DNA from: Tectiglobus sp965223355
Lineage (GTDB): Bacteria > Pseudomonadota > Alphaproteobacteria > Rhizobiales > Hyphomicrobiaceae
Reading direction: 5' to 3'
Length of the DNA stretch: 64,000 nt
NCBI GenBank assembly: GCA_965223355.1
Contig: CBDCWE010000003.1
Span: 2,170,001-2,234,000 of the forward strand
In this document: positions 7,964 through 16,940 of the stretch, in pieces
Numbering within the stretch: position 1 is the stretch's first letter
Layout of the letters: each line of letters begins with the position of its first letter
Notes under the pieces: generated by a model
What the model saw: the letters and a program-made list of their open reading frames with translations, nothing else
Database searches by the model: none
Told to the model about the DNA's origin: nothing
Position numbers and translations under genes: made by a program

Positions 7964-8616
7964 CGGCAGGCGAGCCTCGTGATGGTCGGCAGGCGATAGT
8001 TTTCGCGCGCAACAATATCCGATGCACCGCCGCTGTCACGCTCCAGTTCGAAGATGACGACCAGATTGCCGGCGCGCGTGGTTGGCAGCCAGTTGTAAGG
8101 CCGGGCCTCGCGGGCCAGGCGCACGGCGAATGAGCCATCGAGGCTGTAGGCCACCGTACTGGTGTTAAATCCGAACCGGCCGGCGGGATTTTCGATCAGG
8201 TTGCCGTCGGAATTGAAGACAGCGAGGCTCCACCACGGCGAACCGATGTCGCGGCCCTCGATGACATAGTCACAGGATGAATGAAGCCGGCGACCGCGAT
8301 CGTCGGTTGTGGCCTCGAAGCGTGCCAGATGCTCGGCATTGAACAGCAACTGTCCGCGCCGTGAGAACCGCGTTCGACTATAGGGGTCGGCATCCGGCCG
8401 CCCGGCCGCGCTCCACCGGGTCCAAGGGCCTTGCCGTTCGGTATTGAACGCCATGCCGCCTTCAACCGCATACCAGCTTGACAACAGGCCGCCGCCAATC
8501 GCGATCGCCACGAAAACGGCAGCCTTGGTCAGAACGCGAAATGCCGACTGGATGCGCCGACGCAAAACCAGAAAGTTGAACGGGATGTTGATGCGAGCGG
8601 CCATGGCTCTGTTCAC
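7960..8616 (-). CDS. DUF1214 domain membrane protein
   Basis: A 218-residue protein starting at GTG (8616), which overlaps the PBP1A stop as GTGA. One membrane segment lies at about residues 32-52. The rest is a DUF1214 domain with the family run WTRWSAAGRPDADPYSR, FEATTDDRGRRL, CDYVIEG and WWSLAVFNSDGNLI. DUF1214 proteins usually travel with DUF1254 proteins; no biochemical activity is established. Translational coupling to both neighbours suggests a function linked to the cell envelope, but that is inference. Confidence 0.85.
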   Translation of the reverse strand: MNRAMAARINIPFNFLVLRRRIQSAFRVLTKAAVFVAIAIGGGLLSSWYAVEGGMAFNTERQGPWTRWSAAGRPDADPYSRTRFSRRGQLLFNAEHLARFEATTDDRGRRLHSSCDYVIEGRDIGSPWWSLAVFNSDGNLIENPAGRFGFNTSTVAYSLDGSFAVRLAREARPYNWLPTTRAGNLVVIFELERDSGGASDIVARENYRLPTITRLACR

Positions 8617-10949
8617 TGCCGGCTGACCGCGCGGCGGTCGTCTCGCGCGCCGGCCTCGGCACGACGGTCATTTTGCGCGCCGGCCCCGGCACGACGATCA
8701 ATCTGCGCGCCGGCCCCGGCACGACGATCAGGCGCGGCCTTGGTGGCCGGTCGGGTCGGACCGCTTTGCGGGGGCAGTGGTTTGACTGCGATGCCGGCGG
8801 CAACCTTGAGGGCCCGGTTCAAACGCACCAGTGCGTGCTTGGTCCGATCATTGATGAGCTTGTTGGCGTTGGCAGCGGTGTCGGCGTCGCCGGTGAAGTT
8901 GGGGTTCTGGGCGCGCAATGCCGCGAGACGGTTGCGCTCCTCGACTTGAACGGGATGGGCCTCAAGGCCCGGTATGGTTGGAATGTCCATACTGTTGTGG
9001 GCGACGGACATGAACGCCTGCCAGATCTGGGCGGGGAGGCTGCCGCCGGTCATACCGCGGCCGCCGGAGCGATAGACCGGCTTGAAGTTGTCACGGCCAA
9101 CCCAGACACCGGTCACGTAGCGGCCGGTGAAACCCATGAACCACGCATCACGGTAGCTTGAACTGGTGCCGGTTTTGCCGACGGCGTGGGTGAAGTCAAG
9201 CTGCGCGGCGCGGCCGGTTCCGCTGGTCACCACGGTGTGCAACATGCGGTTCATTTGTTCGGCGACATCGGCGGAGAATACGCGCTGCGGCTCGGGCTCA
9301 TCACGGTCGCGCTTGTAGATGAGGTCGCCCTGCGAGTTGTAGACTTCAAGGATCGCATAGGGCTTGGCGCGCACGCCACCGTTCGCGAATGACGCGTAGG
9401 CGCCGACATGTTCAAGCGGCGTGATGCCGCGATCGCCAAGCGCCATCGAGCACGACGCCCGGATGCCCTTGATGCCCAGCCGATCGGTGAGCGAGATAAC
9501 GTTCTTGCGGCCAACTTTGAGCGCCATTGCAACGGCCGTCGTATTCAGTGACCGACGTAACGCATCAGTCATTGTAATGCGTGCCCCGGATCCGTAGCTG
9601 CCGTTATAGTTGCGCGGGCTCCATCGCCCGCAACGCACGCCCGCATCGCGCAGCACGGATCTTTCATTGTAGCCCTGCGTGAGTGCGGTGGCGTAGACGT
9701 AGACCTTGAACGATGAGCCCGGCTGGCGTTTGGCGTGCGTGGCGCGGTTGAACTGGCTCTCGCCATAATCGAGGCCGCCGACAATGGCACGGACAGCGCC
9801 ATCGCGCTCCATGGACACCAACGCCGATGTCACTTCGGACGTTGGCCGGCGTTTGCGATGCGAGCGCGATCCGCCGGTTCCAAGCTTCGATGCAACGGCC
9901 TGCTCTGCCGCGGTTTGCATGGCCGGATCGATCGTGGTGCGTGCGGTCAGCACGAAATCGCGCTTGTCTTTGATTTTGTCCTGGATTTGTTCATAGGCAA
10001 AATCGAGGAACCAGTCCGGGCTCTGGGTATCGCGATTTTCGATCGGCTGGGCCGGGTTGAGGCGGGCGTTGTAGACTTGACCGGAGGCGTAATAGCCGGC
10101 TTCGACCAGGTTGGAGAGGACCTCGTTGGCGCGCGCGCGCGAACGGGCCAGATTGATGTGCGGGGCATATTTGGTCGGCGCTTTGAACAGGCCCGCCAGC
10201 ATCGCCGCCTCGGCCATCGAAATGTCGCGCACGGACTTGCCGAAGTAAAACTGCGAGGCGGCCTCAACGCCAAATGCACCGCCGCCCATATAGGCGCGAT
10301 CGAGATAAAGCTTGAGGATCTGCCGCTTGGTCAGGCGCGCCTCGAGCCAGAATGACAGGTAGACTTCCTTGAGTTTGCGCACGATCGAACGCTCGGGCGA
10401 CAGGAATAAGTTTTTGGCGAGCTGCTGGGTCAGTGTCGAGCCGCCCTGCACAACATCGTTCGCCCGGATGTTCTCGACCAGCGCGCGAAAGGTGCCAATG
10501 AAGTCGACACCGAAATGCTCAAAGAAGCGCCGGTCTTCGGTCGCCAGCGCCGCTTTGATCATGTGTTCGGGTACCTCCTCGAGAGGTACGGCGTTGTTAA
10601 GATTGATACCGCGTTTGCCGATGACGTTGCCGTTCTTGTCCTGGAAGGTGACCGAGAACTGGTCCATGGCGAGCCAGTTCTTCTCGTCGATTTCCTTAAA
10701 GGCAGGGATCGCCAGTGCGTACATCAAGACCATACCGCCGGCGCCGATGGTCAACGCTTCGCCGGCCAGTTCGTTGGCGACGCGGCGCCAACCGGTCAGC
10801 TGGAAGCGCGCAAAATAGCTCGAGCTGGCATTGTAGGCGTCCTTGGTCTGGCTCCAGATTGCGGCGAGGGTCGAATCGAGCCAGGCATCAAGACCAAGCC
10901 AGTCGATAACGCGATGGCGCCCGCCCTGTCTGAAAAACCAATCGCTCAC
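8613..10949 (-). CDS. Class A penicillin-binding protein 1A
   Basis: A 778-residue bifunctional peptidoglycan synthase. A membrane anchor is at about 65-84. The GT51 glycosyltransferase domain spans about 115-290, with the catalytic Glu138 in ATEDRRFF and QGGSTLTQQLAKN at 168-180. The transpeptidase domain has S412-S-F-K415, the SLN motif at 467-469 and KTG at 592-594. It polymerises glycan strands and cross-links them in the periplasm. The start is GTG at 10949, with GAGG upstream. The C-terminal tail after about residue 690 is basic and low-complexity and ends with decapeptide repeats (see 8641-8730). Its stop overlaps the start of the DUF1214 gene, so the three genes form one operon. Confidence 0.97.
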   Translation of the reverse strand: MSDWFFRQGGRHRVIDWLGLDAWLDSTLAAIWSQTKDAYNASSSYFARFQLTGWRRVANELAGEALTIGAGGMVLMYALAIPAFKEIDEKNWLAMDQFSVTFQDKNGNVIGKRGINLNNAVPLEEVPEHMIKAALATEDRRFFEHFGVDFIGTFRALVENIRANDVVQGGSTLTQQLAKNLFLSPERSIVRKLKEVYLSFWLEARLTKRQILKLYLDRAYMGGGAFGVEAASQFYFGKSVRDISMAEAAMLAGLFKAPTKYAPHINLARSRARANEVLSNLVEAGYYASGQVYNARLNPAQPIENRDTQSPDWFLDFAYEQIQDKIKDKRDFVLTARTTIDPAMQTAAEQAVASKLGTGGSRSHRKRRPTSEVTSALVSMERDGAVRAIVGGLDYGESQFNRATHAKRQPGSSFKVYVYATALTQGYNERSVLRDAGVRCGRWSPRNYNGSYGSGARITMTDALRRSLNTTAVAMALKVGRKNVISLTDRLGIKGIRASCSMALGDRGITPLEHVGAYASFANGGVRAKPYAILEVYNSQGDLIYKRDRDEPEPQRVFSADVAEQMNRMLHTVVTSGTGRAAQLDFTHAVGKTGTSSSYRDAWFMGFTGRYVTGVWVGRDNFKPVYRSGGRGMTGGSLPAQIWQAFMSVAHNSMDIPTIPGLEAHPVQVEERNRLAALRAQNPNFTGDADTAANANKLINDRTKHALVRLNRALKVAAGIAVKPLPPQSGPTRPATKAAPDRRAGAGAQIDRRAGAGAQNDRRAEAGARDDRRAVSRQ
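8641..8730 (-). repeat. Three 30-bp tandem repeats in the PBP1A tail
   Basis: Three consecutive 30-bp units with only a few differences encode DRRAGAGAQI, DRRAGAGAQN and DRRAEAGARD on the minus strand. Being in frame, the array changes tail length without shifting the reading frame. Confidence 0.9.
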
Positions 10950-11122
10950 TTCGCGTGCCTCTTGCAGATGTCGCTGTCAAACGCGCCCAACGCAGCCCGG
11001 CCGGCGAGCCCGGCCACGTGGTCCGCCAAGCCGCACCGGTGCACAGGCCCGCCGTGCGCCTGCCGGAGCCTGCGCGACACGTCCCGGTCGAGGGACCCGC
11101 CTCCTAACGCAACAGTTGGTTC

Positions 11123-11256
11123 AGATCATCGTGCCTTAGGTTGGAACCGCAATGATGGTTCCAACCTAAGACACAAAGATAATCGCCACTACAAAATCGA
11201 GCAACTTTGTGCCCTTGTCCGGGTTGTTTCGATGCCGGGTAAAGGCCGGCTGCTCC
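11123..11256 (+). repeat. 135-bp element, copy C, diverged
   Basis: Same two-hairpin design as copy A but with many substitutions: GTGCCTTAGGTTGGAACCGC for arm 1 and a GCCCTTGTCCGGG-type second arm. Several changes are compensatory (CCTTAGG pairs with CCTAAGG), so the hairpin is preserved. It is flanked by TCAG and CCAG rather than CTAG, which suggests an older copy. Confidence 0.75.
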
Positions 11257-11482
11257 AGAGTTCCGAAGCAAACGCTCAAGTCCCGGCCGGAGGTCACCAG
11301 GCACTTGTCACTGCACAACACAAACAAAACGTGATCTGGTTATCCGGCGCGGACACGTCGACACCGATGGGTCGGTCATAAAACACCAGGAGTTTGTCGA
11401 TATCGTGCCTTGCATCAGCAAGGCGGTGAATTTCGAGCTCGAAAGCGGCAATTGAGACCGACTTGAGCCGGGATCGACATGA

Positions 11483-11512
11483 CAATCGCAATCGCAATCG
11501 CAATCGCGATCG
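11483..11512. repeat. CAATCG hexamer tandem repeat
   Basis: Four perfect CAATCG units followed by one CGATCG. It lies in non-coding DNA downstream of the cobalamin adenosyltransferase gene. It is a simple repeat, possibly length-variable; no function is evident. Confidence 0.85.
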
Positions 11513-11581
11513 CCGGCCCGCGCCGCCGCCCGGCCGGGTTTTCTCGAGCGGTTGAATTGCGCGCGCACGCGTGCCGGGTGA

Positions 11582-12166
11582 TTAGCCGCGGTTCTGCCCG
11601 GGAACCCACAACACATCGTCCTGGCCCCGCGCATTGACGAACCGGGCCGCCACAAAGAGCAGGTCCGACAGCCGGTTCAGATACTTGATAACCGCCGGCC
11701 CGACCGGTTCGTCATCGACACCCGCCAGCTCGATCACCAGCCGTTCGGCGCGCCGGCAAACGGTGCGCGCCTGGTGCAGGGCGGCCGCGGCCGGCGTTCC
11801 GCCCGGCAGAATGAACGATCGCAACGGCGCCAGTTCGCCGTTCAAGGCATCGATGTCGGTTTCGAGGCGTTCCACTTGCGCCGGGCTGATCCTCAACGGC
11901 TCATGAGGCAGCGCTTCGCCGCGGTCGGGGATGCAAAGATCGGCGCCAAGATCGAACAGGTCATTTTGCACCCGACCAAGGATTGCCGCCACATCGGGTT
12001 GTGCCTCGCCCAGTGCGGCCAGCGCCGTCCCGATTACGGCATTGACCTCGTCCACCGTGCCGTAGGCCGACACGCGCAGACCATCTTTGCGCACGCGTTC
12101 GCCGGTTCCGAGCGCGGTCGTGCCATCATCACCGGTGCGCGTGTAAATCTTGTTGAGGACGACCAT
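11582..12166 (-). CDS. PduO-type ATP:cob(I)alamin adenosyltransferase
   Basis: A 194-residue enzyme that adenosylates cob(I)alamin with ATP to make coenzyme B12. The N-terminal ATP-binding stretch IYTRTGDDGTTALGTGERV and the helix YGTVDEVNAVIGTAL are diagnostic. Later motifs include FILPGGTPAAAALHQARTVCRRAER and the NRLSDLLFVAARFVN end. The length matches the family. It probably forms a cytoplasmic trimer. The start at 12166 follows AAGGG, which lies inside a 15-bp duplicated block. The gene is 18 bp downstream of a small HIG1-like membrane protein and likely co-transcribed with it, an arrangement seen in other alphaproteobacteria. Confidence 0.95.
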   Translation of the reverse strand: MVVLNKIYTRTGDDGTTALGTGERVRKDGLRVSAYGTVDEVNAVIGTALAALGEAQPDVAAILGRVQNDLFDLGADLCIPDRGEALPHEPLRISPAQVERLETDIDALNGELAPLRSFILPGGTPAAAALHQARTVCRRAERLVIELAGVDDEPVGPAVIKYLNRLSDLLFVAARFVNARGQDDVLWVPGQNRG

Positions 12167-12170
12167 GCGT

Positions 12171-12200
12171 TAACCCTTGAAGTATTAACCCTTGAAGTAG
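12171..12200 (-). repeat. 15-bp tandem duplication at a gene end
   Basis: The block TACTTCAAGGGTTAA (minus strand) occurs twice in a row. The first copy encodes the last codons and stop of the small membrane protein. The second copy is untranslated and supplies the AAGGG ribosome-binding site for the cobalamin adenosyltransferase gene. Confidence 0.85.
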
Positions 12201-12373
12201 ATGACGATCATAATCAACACGATGGCCAAGAACTGCAGCCCCACCCGCCAGCGCATCAGCTTTTGCGAGGTGTTGGCGCTCGACCCCCGCATCATATTCA
12301 GAAGACCGAGCACCAGCACGATGAGTACGGCGACGACGGCAATGGTCGTTGCGTGCGTCAGGAGCCAGTCCAT
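12185..12373 (-). CDS. Small HIG1-like twin-transmembrane protein
   Basis: A 62-residue protein with two membrane helices (about 8-26 and 44-60) joined by a short loop with the HIG1-type run LMRWRVGLQ. Proteins of this kind are annotated as twin-transmembrane or HIG_1_N proteins and are common beside cobalamin adenosyltransferase in alphaproteobacteria. Mitochondrial HIG1 proteins act on respiratory complexes; whether the bacterial ones do so is not established. The start at 12373 is chosen because homology and the first helix begin there; an upstream extension of 42 codons is not family-like. Confidence 0.8.
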   Translation of the reverse strand: MDWLLTHATTIAVVAVLIVLVLGLLNMMRGSSANTSQKLMRWRVGLQFLAIVLIMIVIYFKG

Positions 12374-12616
12374 TCGTGTTCTCCGCGATGTTTGCCGGGC
12401 AGCACCGGTGATCGATCCCAGTCCTCGGCCCCTGGCGCCGGTTGTTCCGGCCGCCTGACAGTCTATAACAACGAACCAAAATCTCATGTGGATGAGCATG
12501 TTGCGCCAGAAAAGCCTTATTTGTTAGGTGATACAATCGAGCGCATGTGCCGCGCGCAAGCGGACGGCGTTGACATCTAGCAAAAAACCAAAGGATTGCG
12601 GATTAATCGGCCCACG

Positions 12617-14053
12617 ATGCGGTATTGCTCCATGGCAACGTTTCCCGACCTGCGCCAACACCGGCGGCGCGGGCTGCACGCTTCCACCTCGACGTGGTCG
12701 CGACTGACGATCTGTGCCGTGTTCGGCCTGGTCCTGGCCGCCAACCAGCCGCCGGCCAGTGCGCAGGTACAGTCGCCGGCAGCGCGCAAAGCCGAGCAGC
12801 GTAAGTTGCGCCAAGACAAGCGCCAGCAGGAATTACAGCTCAAACAGACCAATCAAAACAAAGCGGAACTGCAAAAACAGCTCGCTTTGCTGCAGGCGGA
12901 ACGCGAACGGCTGAACGGCGACCTGGTGCGCACGGCGGCGCAGATGCAGCGCACCGAGGCCCGTCTCAGCAGCATCGAAGAACGGCTTAAGTTCCTCGGC
13001 GAACGAGAGCGGGGCCTGCGCACCAGGCTCGGAAAAAAACACAAGATAATCAGCTGGTTGCTAGGGCGAATGATGCTGATGGGGCGCAATCCGCCACCGG
13101 CGATCATCACCCATCCCAAAGACATCATCAAGATGATACGGCGGGCCAAGTTGCTCGGTTACCATGAACCCAGGATCCGCGGTGAGATCCAGGCATTGAC
13201 GTCCGATCTCGACAGCCTTGGCAAGGTCGTCGATGAGACCAGACTGGCCCAGGCCAAACACCGCCGGGAAGCGGTGCGGCGAGACCAGGACCGAACCAGG
13301 CTGGCATCCTTGATCGAAACCAAACGTCAGACGTTTCTGTCGAAACAATCCGAACTCGAAGAGGTTCGCAAGACGGCGGAAATCATCACCAACAACGTCG
13401 CGGGCCTGAACGAGTTGATCGCCAAGCTCGATAAGGCCGTTGAAAACAGTACGAATCTTGGTCGCTATAACCGCAAAACCGCGAAACTTGCGCGACGCGG
13501 CCCGCAAGCTGCACCTGCCGACAAGCCACGGCCTGGCAAGTCCGCCAAGCCCCGCCCGTCGACGGTCGAACTGGCACCGAACGGCAGCGAGCGGGTTGCA
13601 AACCCCGGTCGACTGGAGCCAGCATTGCCGTTTCGGCTCGCCAAAGCGCGCCTGCCGCTGCCGGCCTACGGCAAAAAAGTCATCGATTTCGGCGACAAGA
13701 CGGCGCAGGGCGGCAGATCCAAGGGCATTGTCATCAAGACGCGTCATGGCGCCTCGATCACGTCACCGTGTGATGGTTGGGTGGTTTATGCTGGTTCCTT
13801 TCGCAGTTATGGCCAATTATTGATTATTAATGCTGGCGGCGGATATCATGTTTTACTGGCGAATCTTTCTCGCCTGGATGTACAACTCGGACAGTTCATT
13901 TTGGCTGCCGAGCCGGTCGGCTCAATGGCTGGAGTTTCACAAGTCAAGGGGCAGGCAAGTGATCCGGTTCTCTACGTTGAGTTCCGCAAGAATGGCAAAC
14001 CGATAGACCCGGGCCCGTGGTGGGCCAGCGGTCGCCAGCGAGTGCAAGGATAA
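12617..14053 (+). CDS. EnvC-like murein hydrolase activator
   Basis: About 478 residues. A signal-anchor is near residues 25-50 (ending around ASAQ), then long coiled coils rich in Gln, Lys and Glu (about 55-290), then a C-terminal LytM/M23 domain (about 350-475). The M23 metal ligands are degraded: where active enzymes have an HxH motif this protein has YHVLLANL, so it is more likely an activator of N-acetylmuramyl-L-alanine amidases during division than an enzyme. The linker holds a Pro/Lys-rich stretch. The start is uncertain: TTG at 12596, ATG at 12617 and ATG at 12632 are all in frame and none has a good ribosome-binding site. It lies 12 bp upstream of ctpA, as in many alphaproteobacteria. 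Confidence 0.88.
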   Translation: MRYCSMATFPDLRQHRRRGLHASTSTWSRLTICAVFGLVLAANQPPASAQVQSPAARKAEQRKLRQDKRQQELQLKQTNQNKAELQKQLALLQAERERLNGDLVRTAAQMQRTEARLSSIEERLKFLGERERGLRTRLGKKHKIISWLLGRMMLMGRNPPPAIITHPKDIIKMIRRAKLLGYHEPRIRGEIQALTSDLDSLGKVVDETRLAQAKHRREAVRRDQDRTRLASLIETKRQTFLSKQSELEEVRKTAEIITNNVAGLNELIAKLDKAVENSTNLGRYNRKTAKLARRGPQAAPADKPRPGKSAKPRPSTVELAPNGSERVANPGRLEPALPFRLAKARLPLPAYGKKVIDFGDKTAQGGRSKGIVIKTRHGASITSPCDGWVVYAGSFRSYGQLLIINAGGGYHVLLANLSRLDVQLGQFILAAEPVGSMAGVSQVKGQASDPVLYVEFRKNGKPIDPGPWWASGRQRVQG

Positions 14054-14065
14054 GGTTGAAGGCTC

Positions 14066-15439
14066 ATGCGCAAGTCGGACTTCGCATTCTGGAGTTTTAT
14101 GATCATGGCCGGCATTGCCGGTATGACCACCATTGTCAACGTCTCGAAGACTTACTCGGCGACGACGCCGAACTCGGAGATCTACAAACAGTTGGATCTG
14201 TTCGGTGACGTGCTGGAGCGGGTGCGCAGCGACTACGTGGAAAAGCCCAACGACACCAAGCTGATCGAGTCGGCCATCAACGGCATGCTGGCCGCACTCG
14301 ACCCCCATTCTGCCTATCTCAGCCCCAAGCATTTCCGCGACATGCAGGTTCAGACTCGCGGCGAATTCGGCGGCCTCGGCATCGAGGTGACGATGGAAAA
14401 CGGCATCATCAAAGTCGTCGCCCCGATAGACGACACTCCGGCCCACAAGGCGGGCATTCGAGCCAACGACCTGATTACGCACCTGGATGGCGAACAGATT
14501 GTCGGCCTCACGCTCGAGCAGGCCGTCGAAAAAATGCGCGGCAAGGTCAAGACGCCGATTATGCTGACGATTGTGCGAAAGGGTCGCGATAGTCCGTTCG
14601 AAGTGAAGATCGTGCGTGACATCATCCGCATCCCCGCTGTGAAGACCCGCATCGAAGGCGAGGGTGAAATCGCCTACATCAAAATCTTGACCTTTAACGA
14701 ACAAGCCCATGCCAGTCTGGTCAGAGGCGTCGAACAGCTAAAACGCGAAGGTGGCAGCAAGATCAAGGGTTACGTGCTCGACTTGCGCAACAACCCGGGT
14801 GGTTTGCTGGATCAGGCAATTGCCGTCAGCGACGACTTTCTCGATCGCGGCCCGATCGTCATCACCAAGGGCCGTAATCTTCAGGAAACGCAGCGCTCGC
14901 AGGCCCGCGAAGGCGATATTACGGGTGGCAAGCCGATTTACGTATTGATCAACGGCGGCTCGGCCTCGGCCTCGGAAATCGTGGCCGGCGCCCTGCAGGA
15001 TCTAAAGCGCGCGACAATTGTCGGCACCCGTTCGTTTGGCAAGGGTTCGGTGCAGACGATCATCCCGCTCGGCCGCAATGGCGCCATCCGCCTGACCACC
15101 GCGCGCTACTATACCCCGTCGGGGCGCTCGATTCAGGCGCGCGGGATTGATCCCGACCTGATCGTCGAGCAGGACTTGCCGGAAGACATCAAGAAGCGCA
15201 TTGGCAACCGTAAGCCGCGCGGTGAGGCGAGTCTGAGAGGTCACCTCAGGACCGAAAGCAAGGACGGTAAGGAAGAATCCGGTTCATCGGCCTACGTGCC
15301 GCGCGAGGCGGACAAGGACAAGCAGTTGCAGTATGCGATCGCCAAGCTGCGCGGTCTGCCAACGGACATCAAGGCCCGCAAGCACGTCGAGACGGCCAAG
15401 AAGGACGGCGACGCCAAAAAACCGGCGGCGAAAAAGTAG
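14066..15439 (+). CDS. ctpA: Carboxy-terminal processing protease (S41, CtpA)
   Basis: A 457-residue periplasmic serine protease with an N-terminal membrane segment (about 8-25), a PDZ domain (about 95-180) and an S41 catalytic domain (about 200-375). The nucleophile Ser lies in NGGSASASEI (about 300-304) and the general base is Lys326 in SFGKGSVQ. The family degrades or trims periplasmic proteins at their C-termini, including cell-wall hydrolases. The C-terminal 80 residues are Lys-rich and variable. The ATG at 14066 has a GAAGG ribosome-binding site. It is co-transcribed with the EnvC-like gene, which fits a shared role in peptidoglycan remodelling. Confidence 0.96.
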   Translation: MRKSDFAFWSFMIMAGIAGMTTIVNVSKTYSATTPNSEIYKQLDLFGDVLERVRSDYVEKPNDTKLIESAINGMLAALDPHSAYLSPKHFRDMQVQTRGEFGGLGIEVTMENGIIKVVAPIDDTPAHKAGIRANDLITHLDGEQIVGLTLEQAVEKMRGKVKTPIMLTIVRKGRDSPFEVKIVRDIIRIPAVKTRIEGEGEIAYIKILTFNEQAHASLVRGVEQLKREGGSKIKGYVLDLRNNPGGLLDQAIAVSDDFLDRGPIVITKGRNLQETQRSQAREGDITGGKPIYVLINGGSASASEIVAGALQDLKRATIVGTRSFGKGSVQTIIPLGRNGAIRLTTARYYTPSGRSIQARGIDPDLIVEQDLPEDIKKRIGNRKPRGEASLRGHLRTESKDGKEESGSSAYVPREADKDKQLQYAIAKLRGLPTDIKARKHVETAKKDGDAKKPAAKK

Positions 15440-15597
15440 CCGGGCTGGCCAGCGCGCTTCACTGGCGAGCACCAACCGACAGGCCGGTGGGTGATGGGCA
15501 GCGTTGCCCGCCTGTTCGAGTGTCGTCGCTGCAGCTTTACCGGCGGCGGCGGTGGCTGCAGTGGCTACAGCGTTTGAAGTTTCGCGTCCGCCGCACT

Positions 15598-15641
15598 ATA
15601 GAGCATTTTTCGTTTATTCGGTATCACGAAAAGTGCTCTAT
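15598..15641. repeat. Short inverted repeat upstream of rlmN
   Basis: ATAGAGCATTTTTCG pairs with CGAAAAGTGCTCTAT across a 14-base loop. It lies in the gap between ctpA and rlmN. It is too AT-poor at the 3' side to call a terminator with confidence; it may be a small dispersed repeat. Confidence 0.6.
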
Positions 15642-15728
15642 CTGATTGTTTTCACGCATATTCTTATCCAAAGAGTGCGCGCACTTTCGTCATCAATCGT
15701 TCAACCGGAGCGCTTCTGGCCAGCACCA

Positions 15729-16940
15729 ATGACGCCGCATCATCCCGAGACCGCGCCGGATCAACCGGTACCGACTGCCGGCCCTCCGGCGGGCCACCCG
15801 CTGATTGGTCTGAGCCGCGATCAACTCGATGATCTGTTGCGCTCGCTCGGCGTTGCCGAGCGCCAGGTGCGCATGCGCCGCGCCCAGCTTTGGAACTGGC
15901 TCTACGTGCGTGGCGCGCAATCCTTCGACCAAATGACTGACATTTCCAAGCATCTGCGCGCGGCATTGGCTGGCGCCTGCTCGATCGCGCGTCCGGAAAT
16001 TGTCACCGAGCAAATCTCGCAGGACGGGACCCGCAAATGGCTCTTGCGCCTGGCCCAAACCAGTACGGACAAACGCGCCCCGGAAATCGAGTGTGTCTAT
16101 ATCCCGGAAGTCGACCGCGGCACGCTTTGTATCTCAAGCCAGGTCGGCTGCACGTTGAACTGTTCGTTTTGCCATACCGGAACGCAGCGACTGGTGCGCA
16201 ATCTGACCGTACACGAGATCGTCGCCCAGGTCATCGTCGCGCGCGACCGCCTTGGTGACTGGCCGGGTGCTGATCCGCCGGCGGGTGATCATCTGTTGCC
16301 GATCGGCGATCGCAAGATCACCAACGTCGTCCTGATGGGCATGGGCGAACCGCTCTACAACTTCGCCAACGTTCGAGACGCCATGGCGATCGTCGCGGAC
16401 AATGAAGGCGTGTCGTTATCGAAGCGGCGCATTACGCTGTCGACCTCCGGCATCGTCCCGGAAATTGCGCGGTGGGGTGATGAGGCCGGCACCATGCTGG
16501 CGATATCGCTGCACGCGGTCCGCAACACGTTGCGCAACGAGCTGGTGCCGATCAACCGGCGGTGGCCGATCGAGCAACTGCTTGCTGCTTGCCGCGCCTA
16601 TCCGGGCCTGTCCAACGCTCGTCGCATTACCTTCGAATACGTGATGCTCAAGGACGTCAACGATACGCTCGCCGACGCCAAGGAACTGGTCAGACGGCTC
16701 GCCGGCATCCCTGCCAAGATCAATCTCATTCCGTTCAATCCGTGGCCCGGAACTCGCTATGCGTGCTCGGACTGGGAGCAGATCGAGCGCTTTGCCGAGA
16801 TTGTCAATCGCGCCGGCTATGCCAGTCCCGTCAGAACGCCGCGCGGCCGCGACATCCTTGCAGCATGCGGCCAGCTCAAATCCGAAAGCGAGCGCTTGTC
16901 GGCCCGTGCCCGCGCGCTTGTAAGCCAAAGCGAACCCTGA
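15729..16940 (+). CDS. rlmN: Dual-specificity 23S rRNA/tRNA m2A methyltransferase RlmN
   Basis: A 403-residue radical SAM enzyme that methylates C2 of adenosine 2503 in 23S rRNA and adenosine 37 in some tRNAs. The iron-sulfur cysteines are C141, C145 and C148 (CTLNCSFC), the methyl-carrying cysteine is C380 in AACGQL, and GMGEPL is the SAM-contacting motif. The N-terminal RNA-binding region begins at about residue 25. The start at 15729 is preferred: an upstream extension of 75 codons runs through an inverted repeat and is not family-like. It follows ctpA in the same direction with 289 bp between. Confidence 0.97.
   Translation: MTPHHPETAPDQPVPTAGPPAGHPLIGLSRDQLDDLLRSLGVAERQVRMRRAQLWNWLYVRGAQSFDQMTDISKHLRAALAGACSIARPEIVTEQISQDGTRKWLLRLAQTSTDKRAPEIECVYIPEVDRGTLCISSQVGCTLNCSFCHTGTQRLVRNLTVHEIVAQVIVARDRLGDWPGADPPAGDHLLPIGDRKITNVVLMGMGEPLYNFANVRDAMAIVADNEGVSLSKRRITLSTSGIVPEIARWGDEAGTMLAISLHAVRNTLRNELVPINRRWPIEQLLAACRAYPGLSNARRITFEYVMLKDVNDTLADAKELVRRLAGIPAKINLIPFNPWPGTRYACSDWEQIERFAEIVNRAGYASPVRTPRGRDILAACGQLKSESERLSARARALVSQSEP

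Larger units (their letters stand above)
10950..11581. other. Intergenic stretch with repeat copy C
   Basis: About 630 bp without a supported gene. It contains the diverged 135-bp element copy at 11123-11256 and a hexamer tandem repeat at 11483-11512. The part next to the PBP1A start should hold its promoter, but no clear boxes are seen. Confidence 0.5.

Noticed and set aside
11483..11512. A CRISPR-like array at the CAATCG repeat
   Set aside because: Units are six bases with no spacers; it is a simple tandem repeat.
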